NCBI GenBank assembly: GCA_017461765.1
Contig: JAFTXO010000050.1
Coordinates: forward strand, 1 to 64,000
DNA from: Clostridia bacterium
Lineage (GTDB): Bacteria > Bacillota > Clostridia > Oscillospirales > CAG-272
Length of the DNA: 64,000 nucleotides
Direction: 5' to 3'
In this document: positions 1-6,812 of the stretch, piece by piece
How positions within the stretch are numbered: the stretch's first letter is position 1
Layout: every line of letters begins with the position of its first letter
Notes under the pieces: model-generated
The model's input: only the letters and a program-made list of their open reading frames with translations
Database searches by the model: none
What the model was told of the DNA's origin: nothing
Made by a program: the position numbers and the translations under genes

Positions 1-10
1 GCCAAATAAG

Positions 11-56
11 AATGCAGAAAAGGATACAAGAAATTGTGCCTATTCTGCATTTTTTA
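11..56 (+). terminator. Intrinsic terminator
   Basis: AATGCAGAA (11-19) pairs with TTCTGCATT (42-50) and is followed by a run of T to 56. It probably ends a rightward gene lying left of the window. Confidence 0.7.
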
Positions 57-95
57 TTGCTTTATAGGGGCGTTTTGCCCTTTTCAACATAAAAC

Positions 96-145
96 AAGCC
101 CATTTTCCAAGGTTGTAAGCACCTTCGGAGGATGGGCTTTTTTGT
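96..145 (+). terminator. Second intrinsic terminator
   Basis: AAGCCCAT (96-103) pairs with ATGGGCTT (132-139), with an inner CCAAGG/CCTTCGG pairing and six T residues after the stem. Together with the hairpin at 11-56 it makes a double stop at the island edge. No gene is seen in 1-288. Confidence 0.7.
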
Positions 146-238
146 TATTATTAAATTTATGGTCAAAATTAGATTTGTGGTCAAAATTAAAATTATAACC
201 TACGGGTGATAAAAGTTGACGTAATTAGTGCTCTAACC

Positions 239-267
239 TTGACAAATGCCCATCTGATCGCTATAAT
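239..267 (+). promoter_or_regulatory. Consensus sigma-A promoter, rightward
   Basis: TTGACA (239-244), a 17-base spacer and TATAAT (262-267) form a perfect promoter. No rightward gene follows; the transcript runs at once into the hairpin at 275-330. Confidence 0.75.
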
Positions 268-273
268 ATTATC

Positions 274-331
274 GAAGAGCATTTGTCCTCACTGCAGCTT
301 CGGGCTGTTATTGGACAAATTGCTCTTTTTC
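274..331 (+). ncRNA. Candidate 60-nt hairpin RNA
   Basis: A transcript from the promoter at 239-267 would start near 274. It would fold AAGAGC plus ATTTGTCC (275-288) onto GGACAAAT plus TGCTCTT (313-327), with an inner CAGC-TTCG-GCTG hairpin, and end in TTTTT. The stem has one bulged base. The RNA is antisense to the last 14 codons of the leftward gene at 289-621. It could be a regulatory RNA or an abortive leader; only the promoter and hairpin are seen. Confidence 0.5.
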
Positions 332-621
332 CATTTTATGAGATAATTCCCACGCCCTTCTGAGAACTTACCGTAGTCAATCCGTACCACACCTTTTTTG
401 CAGTTGTGGTAGCACATTCTGCCTGCCCAACCGACATAGCATATTTCTCCACTTGGCAGCAGTGCGATGATGTCTGTGGTTTCCTTTTGCGTAGGCGGAG
501 TTCCGCAAAAAGATATACCTTCCGCTTCAGCCGCTTGATAGAAACTACGGCAGGTGGCTTTGTCTTTCATAAAGAAATAGACCTTGTTGGTTTTGCTGAT
601 GAATTGTTTGATTGTACGCAT
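289..621 (-). CDS. Small hypothetical protein of integrative-element type
   Basis: A 110-residue protein beginning MRTIKQFI. The start at 621 is chosen because GGAGTG lies 8 bases upstream; a longer frame reaches 762 but would translate a structured leader. The protein has regularly spaced aromatic and Cys residues (CYVGWAGRMCYHNC) and a basic C-terminus, with no membrane segment. It resembles small accessory ORFs carried by Tn1549-like integrative elements (recollection of the family, not a search). Function is unknown. It has its own promoter, S-box-like leader and leader terminator, unusual control for an accessory gene. Confidence 0.65.
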   Translation of the reverse strand: MRTIKQFISKTNKVYFFMKDKATCRSFYQAAEAEGISFCGTPPTQKETTDIIALLPSGEICYVGWAGRMCYHNCKKGVVRIDYGKFSEGRGNYLIKWKKSNLSNNSPKLQ

Positions 622-662
622 TTTATATACACTCCTTATTTTTATTTCCCATAAGAGCGCAT

Positions 663-694
663 AAAAAAGCATCCCATCGTTACGACAGGATTGC
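663..694 (-). terminator. Leader terminator upstream of the 289-621 gene
   Basis: On the minus strand AGCAATCCTGTCG pairs with CGATGGGATGCT around a TAA loop and is followed by six T. It lies between the structured RNA at 707-795 and the ribosome site, where a transcription-terminating riboswitch would carry its expression platform. Confidence 0.65.
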
Positions 695-706
695 TGAATA
701 AACATA

Positions 707-795
707 TAACCCCATCGTTCAAGCATTGGCACCTTGCCTTTCGGTAGGTTGTCGGCGGTCACAGGGCTTGTCCCTCACGCACTCTTTATAGGTTA
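707..795 (-). promoter_or_regulatory. S-box (SAM-I)-like structured leader RNA
   Basis: Read leftward, the leader has GAGGGA, then GCCC, TGTGA, CCGCC and GACAACC, followed by AAGGTGCCAATGC. Order and spacing match the S-box core (GAGGGA..GCCC, GA, GGCAACC, GGUGCNAAU), with one departure, GACAACC for GGCAACC. A closing helix can form between UAACCU (790-795) and GGGUUA (707-712). A terminator follows at 663-694. The ligand is inferred from core similarity only; a structured RNA specific to integrative elements is the alternative. Confidence 0.45.
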
Positions 796-800
796 CATCT

Positions 801-829
801 ATTTTATCAGATTTTGGAGCTTTTGTCAA
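801..829 (-). promoter_or_regulatory. Promoter of the 289-621 gene
   Basis: On the minus strand TTGACA (829-824), 17 bases, TAAAAT (806-801). It sits just upstream of the structured leader. Confidence 0.7.
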
Positions 830-868
830 TGGTTCGAAGAAAAAATAGTCTGTGGGCTATATTATACA

Positions 869-897
869 TTGAAAAATTCATTTTTTTATGATATAAT
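869..897 (+). promoter_or_regulatory. Promoter of the small-protein operon
   Basis: TTGAAA (869-874), 17 bases, TATAAT (892-897). It drives the closely packed rightward genes from 932 to 2006. Confidence 0.7.
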
Positions 898-931
898 TAT
901 TGTATAACCTACGAAAGGTGGATTAAGCTCA

Positions 932-1036
932 ATGTGGATTATTTGTATTATAGCCCTTCCCATAGCAGTATTATGGGCTTTGATGGATTCGCCTTCCGTC
1001 AAGGGTAAAGGACGAAATAGGCGGCGAAGGAGATAA
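932..1036 (+). CDS. 34-residue single-span membrane peptide
   Basis: ATG at 932, 34 codons, TAA at 1034. The peptide is a hydrophobic segment of about 17 residues (WIICIIALPIAVLWALM) followed by a strongly basic tail ending in five arginines, so it should insert once with the tail inside. A weak AAAGGTGG lies upstream. It is the first frame after the promoter at 869-897, and its stop is one base before the next ATG, which suggests translational coupling. No family is recognised. Confidence 0.5.
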   Translation: MWIICIIALPIAVLWALMDSPSVKGKGRNRRRRR

Positions 1037-1037
1037 T

Positions 1038-1259
1038 ATGGCTACAATTACTTATACTTTTGGAGGAAATGCAGATTCGCTAGGTACTGCGAAGAAAGAC
1101 AGTTTGATGTATGTTATGCGTGAGACGGCAACGGAGTGGAAACTTGTAAGTGCCGATGACACTTTAAAAGTCGAATGGAAGTGGAGCAAAAAAGACTGCT
1201 CGACTTTCGATGACTGGTGTGTGGCATTAAAAAACAACGGATTTGACATTGTGAAATAA
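1038..1259 (+). CDS. Hypothetical 73-residue soluble protein
   Basis: It begins MATITYTFGG with AAGGAG 6 bases upstream. It is acidic to neutral, with alternating beta-like stretches, three Trp in the centre (EWKWSKKDCSTFDDW) and no membrane segment. It lies in the same transcription unit as its neighbours (1-base gap before, 14-base gap after). Function is unknown. Clean codon use and a good ribosome site make it a real gene. Confidence 0.6.
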   Translation: MATITYTFGGNADSLGTAKKDSLMYVMRETATEWKLVSADDTLKVEWKWSKKDCSTFDDWCVALKNNGFDIVK

Positions 1260-1273
1260 GGAAGGACAACAAT

Positions 1274-1762
1274 ATGGCAAAACTTATCGAAGAAATCAAT
1301 ATTCCCGAATGTTATAGAACGACTCCCGCCTATAGTCCAACAGTAATTAGGATTTATGATGAATATGTCGAGGTGGAAGGTCCGCGTGCAGCATCTTATT
1401 TTTATAAGGATTTCACAGGGATAGCAACACAGAACGCATCCATCCTTTGTGCATACGCAAGCATTATTTTCCTTAATCCTGTAAGCGCAAACGATGCGTG
1501 GAAAAATGATGTCCCCGTTCTTACGGATAGAAATAGGCTGCTCCTTTGCGGAGGTATGTTTAAGTATAAAGGTGTAAATGCCTATGCCGTTGAGGTTGCA
1601 GCAAAGATTAGAAAGGCGCTTGAGGCGTATAAGATGAACCCTACCGAAAGCAAATCGGCGGACTCCATCGATGAGCTTAAGCGCTATAAAGAACTTCTTG
1701 ATACTGGAGTTATTACACAAGAGGAGTTCGATGCAAAGAAAAAGCAGTTACTCGGGTTGTAA
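1274..1762 (+). CDS. SHOCT-domain protein
   Basis: 162 residues. Residues 1-125 form a domain of unknown function with beta-strand patterns (VIRIYDEYVEVEG, ASIIFLNPVS) suggesting a PH-like or bacterial 'YqeB/YcxB' type fold, which is inference. Residues 130-160 (IDELKRYKELLDTGVITQEEFDAKKKQLL) are a clear SHOCT motif, the short C-terminal helical hairpin common at the ends of bacterial membrane-stress or phage proteins. AGGAAGG precedes the start. The next gene begins one base after the stop. Confidence 0.7.
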   Translation: MAKLIEEINIPECYRTTPAYSPTVIRIYDEYVEVEGPRAASYFYKDFTGIATQNASILCAYASIIFLNPVSANDAWKNDVPVLTDRNRLLLCGGMFKYKGVNAYAVEVAAKIRKALEAYKMNPTESKSADSIDELKRYKELLDTGVITQEEFDAKKKQLLGL

Positions 1763-1763
1763 A

Positions 1764-2006
1764 ATGAAAATTCTGATTGTTATTGTTATTTTTGCGTTAT
1801 TTCTTATAAATCCTATTGTAGGTTTGGTTGGTTTGGCGCTTGTTTTGGCGGGTATCTTTGGATACATATTTTTCAAAGCAAAGACAGAAGATAAATCCAA
1901 TAAGACTACTGAGCCTAAAACGCAGAATGCACCAAAGGAAAAAGACGACCTCGAGTGGATTGACCGCATTGAAGAATACGATGCTGCCACTGATGATGAA
2001 GAATAA
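1764..2006 (+). CDS. Small membrane protein with acidic tail
   Basis: 80 residues from ATG 1764; an upstream in-frame start would overlap the SHOCT gene without a ribosome site. Residues 2-34 form two closely spaced hydrophobic segments (a hairpin around INPIVG), followed by a Lys/Thr-rich linker and a very acidic C-terminus (EEYDAATDDEE). It is translationally coupled to the SHOCT gene and ends the operon before the terminator at 2014-2050. A membrane partner for the SHOCT protein is a reasonable guess only. Confidence 0.6.
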   Translation: MKILIVIVIFALFLINPIVGLVGLALVLAGIFGYIFFKAKTEDKSNKTTEPKTQNAPKEKDDLEWIDRIEEYDAATDDEE

Positions 2007-2013
2007 AAAATAT

Positions 2014-2050
2014 AGCCGCGCTTATATGTTTTATGGGCGTGGCTTTTTTA
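2014..2050 (+). terminator. Terminator of the small-protein operon
   Basis: AGCCGCGC pairs with GGCGTGGCT and is followed by seven T, eight bases after the stop of the membrane protein. Confidence 0.65.
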
Positions 2051-2105
2051 TAAAAAATAAATACAACCAAATTCGATGTAATACCACCAAATCATATCAA
2101 AACAC

Positions 2106-2134
2106 TTGATTTTTGAAAGATGTTATGCTATAAT
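2106..2134 (+). promoter_or_regulatory. Promoter of the methyltransferase operon
   Basis: TTGATT (2106-2111), 17 bases, TATAAT (2129-2134), with an extended -10 (TGC before TATAAT). The HTH gene starts 38 bases later. Confidence 0.75.
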
Positions 2135-2172
2135 ATATTTTGTCGAATTTTTTAGATTTAGGAGTAACAACG

Positions 2173-2364
2173 ATGATTGATAATTATTCCGAAAAATGGA
2201 TTGGAATTGAAGAGGCTGCCGACCACCTTGGCGTAACCAAAGATACAATTCGTAATTGGATAAAAAAGACCGATATACCTGCGCATAAAATCGGAAAGCT
2301 ATGGAAGTTTAAATGTTCTGAGCTTGATGAATGGGTTAAAAGTGGAAAAAGTGCAATCGATTAA
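2173..2364 (+). CDS. Excisionase-family helix-turn-helix protein
   Basis: 63 residues from ATG 2173, chosen because AGGAG ends 8 bases upstream; a TTG start at 2140 lacks a ribosome site. The fold is the MerR/excisionase winged helix (HTH_17): IGIEEAADHLGVTKDTIRNWIKK, then the wing IPAHKIGKLWKFKCSELDEWV. It is the first gene of an operon with two cytosine methyltransferases, stopping 3 bases before the next start. It therefore may act as the controller protein of a restriction-modification-like cassette. That role is inferred from position. Confidence 0.8.
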   Translation: MIDNYSEKWIGIEEAADHLGVTKDTIRNWIKKTDIPAHKIGKLWKFKCSELDEWVKSGKSAID

Positions 2365-2366
2365 TA

Positions 2367-3677
2367 ATGGTGGGTAGTATGGCAGAAAATAAATGCGTTT
2401 TAAGCCTGTTTTCTTCTGCAGGAATTGGAGAAGTGGGTATTAGGGCGAGTGGCCTTAATATATTACTTAGCAACGAACTTTTGAAAAACAGGTGCTTATT
2501 ATATCAGGAGAATTTTCCTGAAACAAAAAGTATTTGCGGAGACATCTGGGCTTTGCGTGATAAAATATGTGATGAGTGGACACAATTGTGCAACAACAAT
2601 CCCTTTTTAATTTACGCAACACCGCCCTGTCAAGGAATGTCTTTTAATTCCGTAGGCAAGCGTCTGCAAGAAATCAGAGCTGGCAGGAAACCTAAAGATG
2701 ACCCCCGTAACAGTTTGATTATACCGACTATCGATATAGTAAAAAGGCTAAAGCCTCGGTGGCTATTGTTAGAAAATGTTGAGGGGATGCAAAACACAAT
2801 AATCCCTGTTGGAAACGGCAAATATAAAAATATAATTGATTTTATTTCTGACGAATTATCGCCTGAATATGTGGGTGGTCCAGAGGTTGTTAACTGTGCA
2901 GATTATGGTATTCCACAAACAAGAGTGAGATTAATAACTATATTTACACGGAGTGAAAGCGGAAAAGAATATTATAAGAAAAACGGTACTTTTTTACCGC
3001 CCAGAACGCACTCAGCATTGCCTACAGACGGAAAAGCCCCGTGGGTTACATTGAGAGAAGCAATTGGTGATTTACCCGCACTGTCAAGTGAGGCGGGGAA
3101 AAATCGTTGCGACAGTATCCCGTGGCACGTTGTTCCGATAATGAAAGAGGAAAAGTTTTGGTGGGTGCAAAATACACCCGAAAATGAAACAGCCTATAAT
3201 AATCAGTGTGTGAAATGTGGTTACACTGGTAATCCAAGGCATGGAATGTGCTTTGTTGACGGGCGGCATATATCCAAAAAGGACACTCCAATATATTGTG
3301 AAAAATGTGGAGCCCTTTTACCCCGTCCCACAATGATTGATAAAAAAACGGGTGAGCGTAGAAGAATTAAAGGTTTTGATAGTGCTTATAGAAGGATGTC
3401 TTGGGATAGCCCCGCGCCTACACTGACACAAAATTTCCAAGCGGAAGCCTCTGACAAAAAAATTCACCCCAGCCAGCATAGGACTCTTTCAATTTATGAG
3501 GGTTTGCGCCTACAAACAATTGCAGATTATGAATATAAATTCAGTATTAATAATCACCCAATTACGATGAACAGTTGTTGTCATGTTATAGGCGAAAGTG
3601 TGCCGCCTCGTTTAATAGAAATGATATGCAGAAACATTGTATGTATAGAGGAGACAGATATTAATGCCAAAAGTTGA
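2367..3677 (+). CDS. DNA cytosine-5 methyltransferase with zinc-ribbon insert
   Basis: 436 residues. Family motifs are in order: I (LFSSAGIGEVG, residues 14-24, binds AdoMet), IV (TPPCQGMS with catalytic Cys88), VI (ENV, 136-138), VIII (QTRVR, 184-188). The variable, target-recognising region carries two CxxC pairs (Cys281/284 and Cys311/314) forming a likely zinc ribbon, then a YRRMSWDSPAPTLT segment and a C-terminal motif X-like helix. Translation may start at 2367 or at ATG 2379, which has GGTGGG just upstream. It should methylate cytosine C5 in a specific duplex site. The second methyltransferase overlaps it by 14 bases. Confidence 0.9.
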   Translation: MVGSMAENKCVLSLFSSAGIGEVGIRASGLNILLSNELLKNRCLLYQENFPETKSICGDIWALRDKICDEWTQLCNNNPFLIYATPPCQGMSFNSVGKRLQEIRAGRKPKDDPRNSLIIPTIDIVKRLKPRWLLLENVEGMQNTIIPVGNGKYKNIIDFISDELSPEYVGGPEVVNCADYGIPQTRVRLITIFTRSESGKEYYKKNGTFLPPRTHSALPTDGKAPWVTLREAIGDLPALSSEAGKNRCDSIPWHVVPIMKEEKFWWVQNTPENETAYNNQCVKCGYTGNPRHGMCFVDGRHISKKDTPIYCEKCGALLPRPTMIDKKTGERRRIKGFDSAYRRMSWDSPAPTLTQNFQAEASDKKIHPSQHRTLSIYEGLRLQTIADYEYKFSINNHPITMNSCCHVIGESVPPRLIEMICRNIVCIEETDINAKS

Positions 3678-4845
3678 AATAGAGGGAAACTCCTACCCTA
3701 AAAATATGGTCAGTTTATTTGCTGGCATAGGCGGCTTTGAATTGGCGTTTCAAAGCATAGGAGTTCCTACGATACTAACTTGCGAGATTGACCCGATCGC
3801 GCAACACATTTTGAAAACCAACCTACCAAATGTTCCTTTAACCAGCGACATTTGCGAATTGCAAGAACTCCCTGATGAAACAGACATCTTATGTGCGGGA
3901 TTTCCGTGTCAGGATTTGAGTTCTATTGGCTTTAAGCAAGGTATGGCGGGCAATCGTTCTTCCTTGGTTAAAGAGGTATTTAGATTGCTACGTCAAAAAA
4001 AGGTGGAATGGGTCATCTTTGAAAATGTACCATATATGCTCCACTTGAAGAAAGGTGAAACAATACGAACCATAGTGGAGGAATTGGAGTCTCTCGGCTA
4101 TAGTTGGGCTTATAGGACAATAGATTCCTTGGCTTTTGTTCCGCAACACAGGTGCCGTGTTTATATAGTAGCCTCTTTAAATCACGACCCCAAAAACGTT
4201 CTTTTGAGTGGGAATTCTCTGACAGAGCAAGGTGTTATATCTTCCGATGAATTCACAGAGCCGTGTGGTTTTTATTGGACGGAAGGAAAATACGCTATCG
4301 GACTTTATCAAAATGCAATTCCAACACTAAAAGTAGGCTCTTCAATAGGCATAGCCTCGCCACCTGCTATTGCTTTCCCAAACGGGGACGTGTCATCACC
4401 AGATATTCGAGATGCTGAACGTTTGCAGGGCTTCCCAGTCGATTGGACTAAACCCGCAGAAGACCTTAAAGTAAAGCCGAATGCGAGATGGAAACTTGTA
4501 GGAAATGCTATCACAGTAGACGTTGCGGCTTGGATTGCTGGTAAAATAAAAGCGCCCGAGATGTATGATTCATCGGCGGATAGAAAATTGAAAAAAACGG
4601 AAAAATGGCCCCGTGCTGCTTGGGGAGGTAACGGCAAGAGATATTTTGCTAATGTTTCTCATTACCCAGTTGGACGTGACGAAGTATCATTAACAGACTT
4701 TTTGTTATATCCCTGCAAACCTTTATCTTACAAGGCAGCTAAGGGGTTTGAAAATAGGTTAAATAGTGGAACAGTGCGATGCCCACAATTTTTTAGAGAA
4801 GCAATAAAAAATTATGTCGAAAAAAGGAGTGAAGAAAATGGCTGA
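3664..4845 (+). CDS. DNA cytosine-5 methyltransferase, second of a tandem pair
   Basis: 393 residues. Motif I is LFAGIGGFE (18-26), motif IV GFPCQDLS with catalytic Cys82, motif VI ENV (120-122), motif VIII QHRCR (161-165), motif IX RDAERLQGFP and motif X WKLVGNAITV. About 90 residues follow motif X (from roughly 305), an unusual extension rich in aromatics. It is translationally coupled to the first methyltransferase. Two different C5 enzymes in one operon usually modify the two strands of an asymmetric site. The gene that should follow, a nuclease, survives only as a stub at 4838-4975. Confidence 0.9.
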   Translation: MPKVEIEGNSYPKNMVSLFAGIGGFELAFQSIGVPTILTCEIDPIAQHILKTNLPNVPLTSDICELQELPDETDILCAGFPCQDLSSIGFKQGMAGNRSSLVKEVFRLLRQKKVEWVIFENVPYMLHLKKGETIRTIVEELESLGYSWAYRTIDSLAFVPQHRCRVYIVASLNHDPKNVLLSGNSLTEQGVISSDEFTEPCGFYWTEGKYAIGLYQNAIPTLKVGSSIGIASPPAIAFPNGDVSSPDIRDAERLQGFPVDWTKPAEDLKVKPNARWKLVGNAITVDVAAWIAGKIKAPEMYDSSADRKLKKTEKWPRAAWGGNGKRYFANVSHYPVGRDEVSLTDFLLYPCKPLSYKAAKGFENRLNSGTVRCPQFFREAIKNYVEKRSEENG

Positions 4846-4975
4846 TATGACAATAGATGCTTTCAAGTCAACACTTGATACTTTGATTAGTTCCAATCCG
4901 CATGCAAGAAATAAAGGTGACGATTTTAAAGAGTGGTGTAACTGTCCGTCTTTCTCGCACGAGAGAAAAGCTTAG
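4838..4975 (+). pseudogene. 5' stub of a gene after the methyltransferases (possible restriction endonuclease)
   Basis: ATG at 4838 overlaps the methyltransferase by 8 bases and has AGGAG 8 bases upstream, so it was a real third gene of the operon. About 32 native-looking residues (MADMTIDAFKSTLDTLI, then SSNPHARNKGDDFKEW) run to about 4936. The last dozen codons read the tail of a sigma-factor gene out of frame and stop at 4973. The natural product was probably the cognate restriction enzyme, judged by position only. Confidence 0.5.
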
Positions 4976-5009
4976 ACAGTACCTAATTGAAAAAGGAGTC
5001 ACAATATGA
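4938..5009 (+). pseudogene. 3' remnant of an ECF sigma-70 factor gene
   Basis: From 4938 the frame reads VTVRLSRTREKLRQYLIEKG and then VTI, ending at TGA 5007-5009. This is the typical last helix of sigma region 4 in ECF factors. Its stop overlaps the ATG of the next gene (ATGA), the usual coupling of sigma and anti-sigma-like genes. No 5' part of the sigma gene is found upstream to position 1. The methyltransferase cassette therefore replaced or deleted it; the junction lies at about 4930-4940. Confidence 0.7.
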
Positions 5010-5956
5010 AAAGAGAAAAAATATCTGAAGCTATGGGAAATATCAGTTCCCGACATATCAAAGAAGCGGCAGAGTTCAAGGCAGAAGAAAAGCCTCTCCG
5101 AAGCAAGAACGTTTGGGTGAAGTGGGTGTCGATTGCAGCTTGCTTCTGTTTGATTATTGTTGCCGCCTTTGCAGTTATTCCAATGTTAAATAACGGCGAT
5201 GGTGACGAAATCGTTGATAATGTTTTGCCAACGGACATTGATAAAATCATTTGGAGCAGCCATCTTGGCTCTGATAGCGACTCGGACGAGGGCTATATGG
5301 ATTGGAACGGATTTTCTGTTGACACCTCTCTATATAATGCCTTACAAAATTATTCCAACGAGTATATTGCTGTCATTATGACAAGGGCGAACGGACAGAA
5401 AATTGAAGAAACGGAATATAACGAAATCCTTGCAAAAACCATAAACAGAGATTATAAAAATGGCAGTCTGTATATCTTTGTAACAAGAGATCAATTCCTC
5501 GATTGGAATTTGGAAAACAAAGGCGACTATATATTCTATTTGGCTTCTCGCAGTGCCTATGAAGGATCTGTCACCGAAGCTCCTACCGACGAGATTGAAG
5601 ATTTTGTAACAGGTTTTGCATACGAAAAATTCAAGTTCTCTAACAATGACGGAAATGTCGTAAAGAGTGATGCCGAAGTGATTTCTTTGATGAATGCCTT
5701 GATAAATCAATGGAAATACACCTATGATTCTATTGAAATCACACTCTACACTCACGTGCCGGAAGAAGAACTTGAAGCATTGAACTACTCGGGAATAATG
5801 CAATTAAAATACCCCGATAGAACCGTTATTCAAGTTAAGTATGTAAATATCAATATGGAAGCTCTGAAAGAACTTTCAAAGCGTTCTGATATATCTTATA
5901 TTCACATTTCCGAGCCATCAACCGCAATTGAGGAAGAACCTGCCGTTGATGGGTAA
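5006..5956 (+). CDS. Single-span membrane protein, orphaned partner of an ECF sigma factor
   Basis: 316 residues. The N-terminal 34 residues are cytoplasmic (MKREKISEAMGNISSRHIKE), the pattern of Clostridia proteins encoded right after ECF sigma genes, which start with a similar short helix and act as anti-sigma-like sensors. One membrane span is at about residues 36-55 (WVSIAACFCLIIVAAFAVIPML). The external part (56-316) is acidic with no enzyme motif recognised. AAAGGAG precedes the start. Its sigma partner is reduced to a 23-codon tail, so regulation is probably lost or rerouted. Confidence 0.75.
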   Translation: MKREKISEAMGNISSRHIKEAAEFKAEEKPLRSKNVWVKWVSIAACFCLIIVAAFAVIPMLNNGDGDEIVDNVLPTDIDKIIWSSHLGSDSDSDEGYMDWNGFSVDTSLYNALQNYSNEYIAVIMTRANGQKIEETEYNEILAKTINRDYKNGSLYIFVTRDQFLDWNLENKGDYIFYLASRSAYEGSVTEAPTDEIEDFVTGFAYEKFKFSNNDGNVVKSDAEVISLMNALINQWKYTYDSIEITLYTHVPEEELEALNYSGIMQLKYPDRTVIQVKYVNINMEALKELSKRSDISYIHISEPSTAIEEEPAVDG

Positions 5957-5971
5957 AAGGAGGTCAACACA

Positions 5972-6742
5972 ATGAAAAAACTATTAGCTTTGGCGTTAGC
6001 CGTTGTTGCACTTCTGTGTTGCCTCGTAGGATGTTCTTCCAAGTGGACTGATGAGGATATTACGAAAGCGCACACGGTTGAGATAATCAAATATAATAAT
6101 GATGACCATAACACAAAGCTCATCTATACCATTACGGACGAAAAATCGGTCAAAAACCTCTGTAACACATTTTCACTTCTTGAATTAAAAAGGGTGAAGA
6201 TTACAGAACCGACAAAACGCTCATTCTATATTCGTTTTATCGGTAACGGTGGAGATATTGAATATGTTTCTCTGATCTACGGACACAACGTAATCATAGA
6301 TAGTAACGGTGATATGCACAAAATCACCGACGATATGGATATTAACCGTCATTTGAACGAAGTCATTGAAACTGCTCCTTCTGAAGTAACAAGAGATCCC
6401 GAAGAAATATATTCCTTAACTCTTGACTATCCATATGAAAATTGGACTTTTGGGCAACAGGATGAACCGCCAAGGTTCAGTTGGACGGTTCAAGAAGGCA
6501 TACCGCAAGAATATGTGCTTGAAATTGATTACTTCAATGACGGAACATATATGACAAAAACCATTGTTGACCGTACCAATTATAAGCTGACAAGCGAAGA
6601 ATGGGAAACCATAATAAATAATACACCCATTGTCGATGGAGTGAAAACGGTTCGATGGCGTGTGAGAATAGATTATGTCTATCACACCGACTTGGAATCT
6701 TATTACACCAATTGGAGTACATTCTATATTGCTAACGAATAA
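5972..6742 (+). CDS. Predicted lipoprotein
   Basis: 256 residues with a lipoprotein signal peptide: MKKLLALALAVVALLCCL followed by the lipobox LVGC, giving a lipidated Cys21. The mature part has two beta-rich regions; the second (about 140-256) looks like a fibronectin/Ig-type strand pattern (PRFSWTVQEGIPQEYVLEID). AAAGGAGGT lies upstream. It is 15 bases after the membrane protein and probably in the same operon. Function is unknown; extracytoplasmic sensing with its neighbour is a guess. Confidence 0.75.
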   Translation: MKKLLALALAVVALLCCLVGCSSKWTDEDITKAHTVEIIKYNNDDHNTKLIYTITDEKSVKNLCNTFSLLELKRVKITEPTKRSFYIRFIGNGGDIEYVSLIYGHNVIIDSNGDMHKITDDMDINRHLNEVIETAPSEVTRDPEEIYSLTLDYPYENWTFGQQDEPPRFSWTVQEGIPQEYVLEIDYFNDGTYMTKTIVDRTNYKLTSEEWETIINNTPIVDGVKTVRWRVRIDYVYHTDLESYYTNWSTFYIANE

Positions 6743-6750
6743 CACCAAAG

Positions 6751-6788
6751 CCCTCGTTCCGAAATGGAGCGAGGGTTATCATTATTTT
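6751..6788 (+). terminator. Terminator after the lipoprotein gene
   Basis: CCCTCGTTCC (6751-6760) pairs with GGAGCGAGGG (6766-6775) around GAAAT, followed by a loose T-rich stretch. Confidence 0.6.
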
Positions 6789-6812
6789 TGACTCTATACA
6801 TCGATTTTGTCT

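Noticed and set aside
289..762. 157-codon version of the first leftward gene
   Set aside because: The extra 47 codons translate the S-box-like leader and its terminator and have no ribosome site; GGAGTG supports ATG 621.
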